From: Coemansia sp. RSA 1804
Taxonomy: Eukaryota; Kickxellomycota; Kickxellomycetes; Kickxellales; Kickxellaceae
Direction of reading: 5' to 3'
Length of the DNA: 64,000 bases
NCBI GenBank assembly: GCA_027578815.1
Contig: JANBTH010000001.1
Span: 124,001-188,000 of the forward strand
Both the position numbers and the translations under genes were made by a program. Below, in pieces: positions 63,928-64,000 of this stretch (position 1 is its first letter; each line of letters opens with the position of its first letter). The notes beneath the pieces were generated by a model. That model saw only the letters and a program-made list of their open reading frames with translations, had not been told where the DNA came from and ran no database searches.

Positions 63928-64000
63928 ATGAAATCCAGTTTGGCTGTGTCCAGACTTGTTGTTGTTGTTGCTGTTGTCGGGTGCATGGGTTTGGTCCACG
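63928..64000 (+). CDS. Start of a secreted or membrane protein (partial)
   Basis: The last 73 bases open a frame at ATG 63928 in good context (AAACAATG). The 24 visible residues are a basic start (MKSSLAVSR) followed by a hydrophobic core of Val, Ala, Gly and Leu, which is the layout of a signal peptide. The protein continues outside the window, so its function cannot be told. Confidence 0.5.
   Translation, partial: MKSSLAVSRLVVVVAVVGCMGLVH

Overview
This is a stretch of a fungal nuclear genome. The evidence is spliceosomal introns with GT..AG ends (including one at an identical site in two Zn2Cys6 genes), four Zn(2)-Cys(6) binuclear cluster transcription factors (a fungus-specific class), a FunK1-type kinase, a TOM1/HUWE1 HECT ligase, a TACC protein and an Atg20/Snx41-type sorting nexin. 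The very long proteins, the many Gln, Ser, Asn and Gly homopolymers and the patchwork of GC-rich genes and AT-rich spacers would suit an early-diverging filamentous lineage such as Kickxellomycotina. That placement is inference from style, not from a database match.

Layout. Positions 1-174 hold the 3' end of an ABCC-type ABC transporter, which converges with transcription factor 1 (300-4453, minus). A 4.2 kb spacer follows, the last 1.4 kb of it pyrimidine-rich. Transcription factor 2 (8691-15256, plus) has two unusually long introns. From 15.7 to 21.1 kb lies an AT-rich, decaying island: a FunK1 kinase with a broken C-terminus, a dead phosphate-transporter fragment and an unrecognised AT-rich gene. 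The giant TOM1/HUWE1 E3 ligase (21168-34818) leads into a compact, GC-rich housekeeping block: MIX23, a four-CBS protein, a predicted mitochondrial protein and a J-domain/TMEM185 membrane protein. Transcription factors 3 (42926-46360) and 4 (48388-51664) follow, then a BAHD-like acyltransferase, a small secreted protein on the minus strand and a TACC coiled-coil protein on the minus strand. A second AT-rich spacer (57.8-60.7 kb) holds two tiny orphan genes, one with a clear TATA box. The window ends with the sorting nexin (60768-63257) and the first codons of another secreted protein.

How the genes relate. There is no metabolic cluster or operon-like unit. Common themes are transcriptional regulation (four Zn2Cys6 factors), protein quality control (HECT ligase, J-protein), mitochondrial import or assembly (MIX23 and the adjacent presequence protein) and membrane trafficking or autophagy (sorting nexin). 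I saw no rRNA, tRNA, CRISPR array or intact transposon. The parts most likely to be new are the orphan genes in the two AT-rich islands (19.5 kb, 58.8 kb and 59.7 kb), the repeat-expanded J-domain of the J/TMEM185 protein, and the conserved regulatory palindromes upstream of the GC-rich genes.
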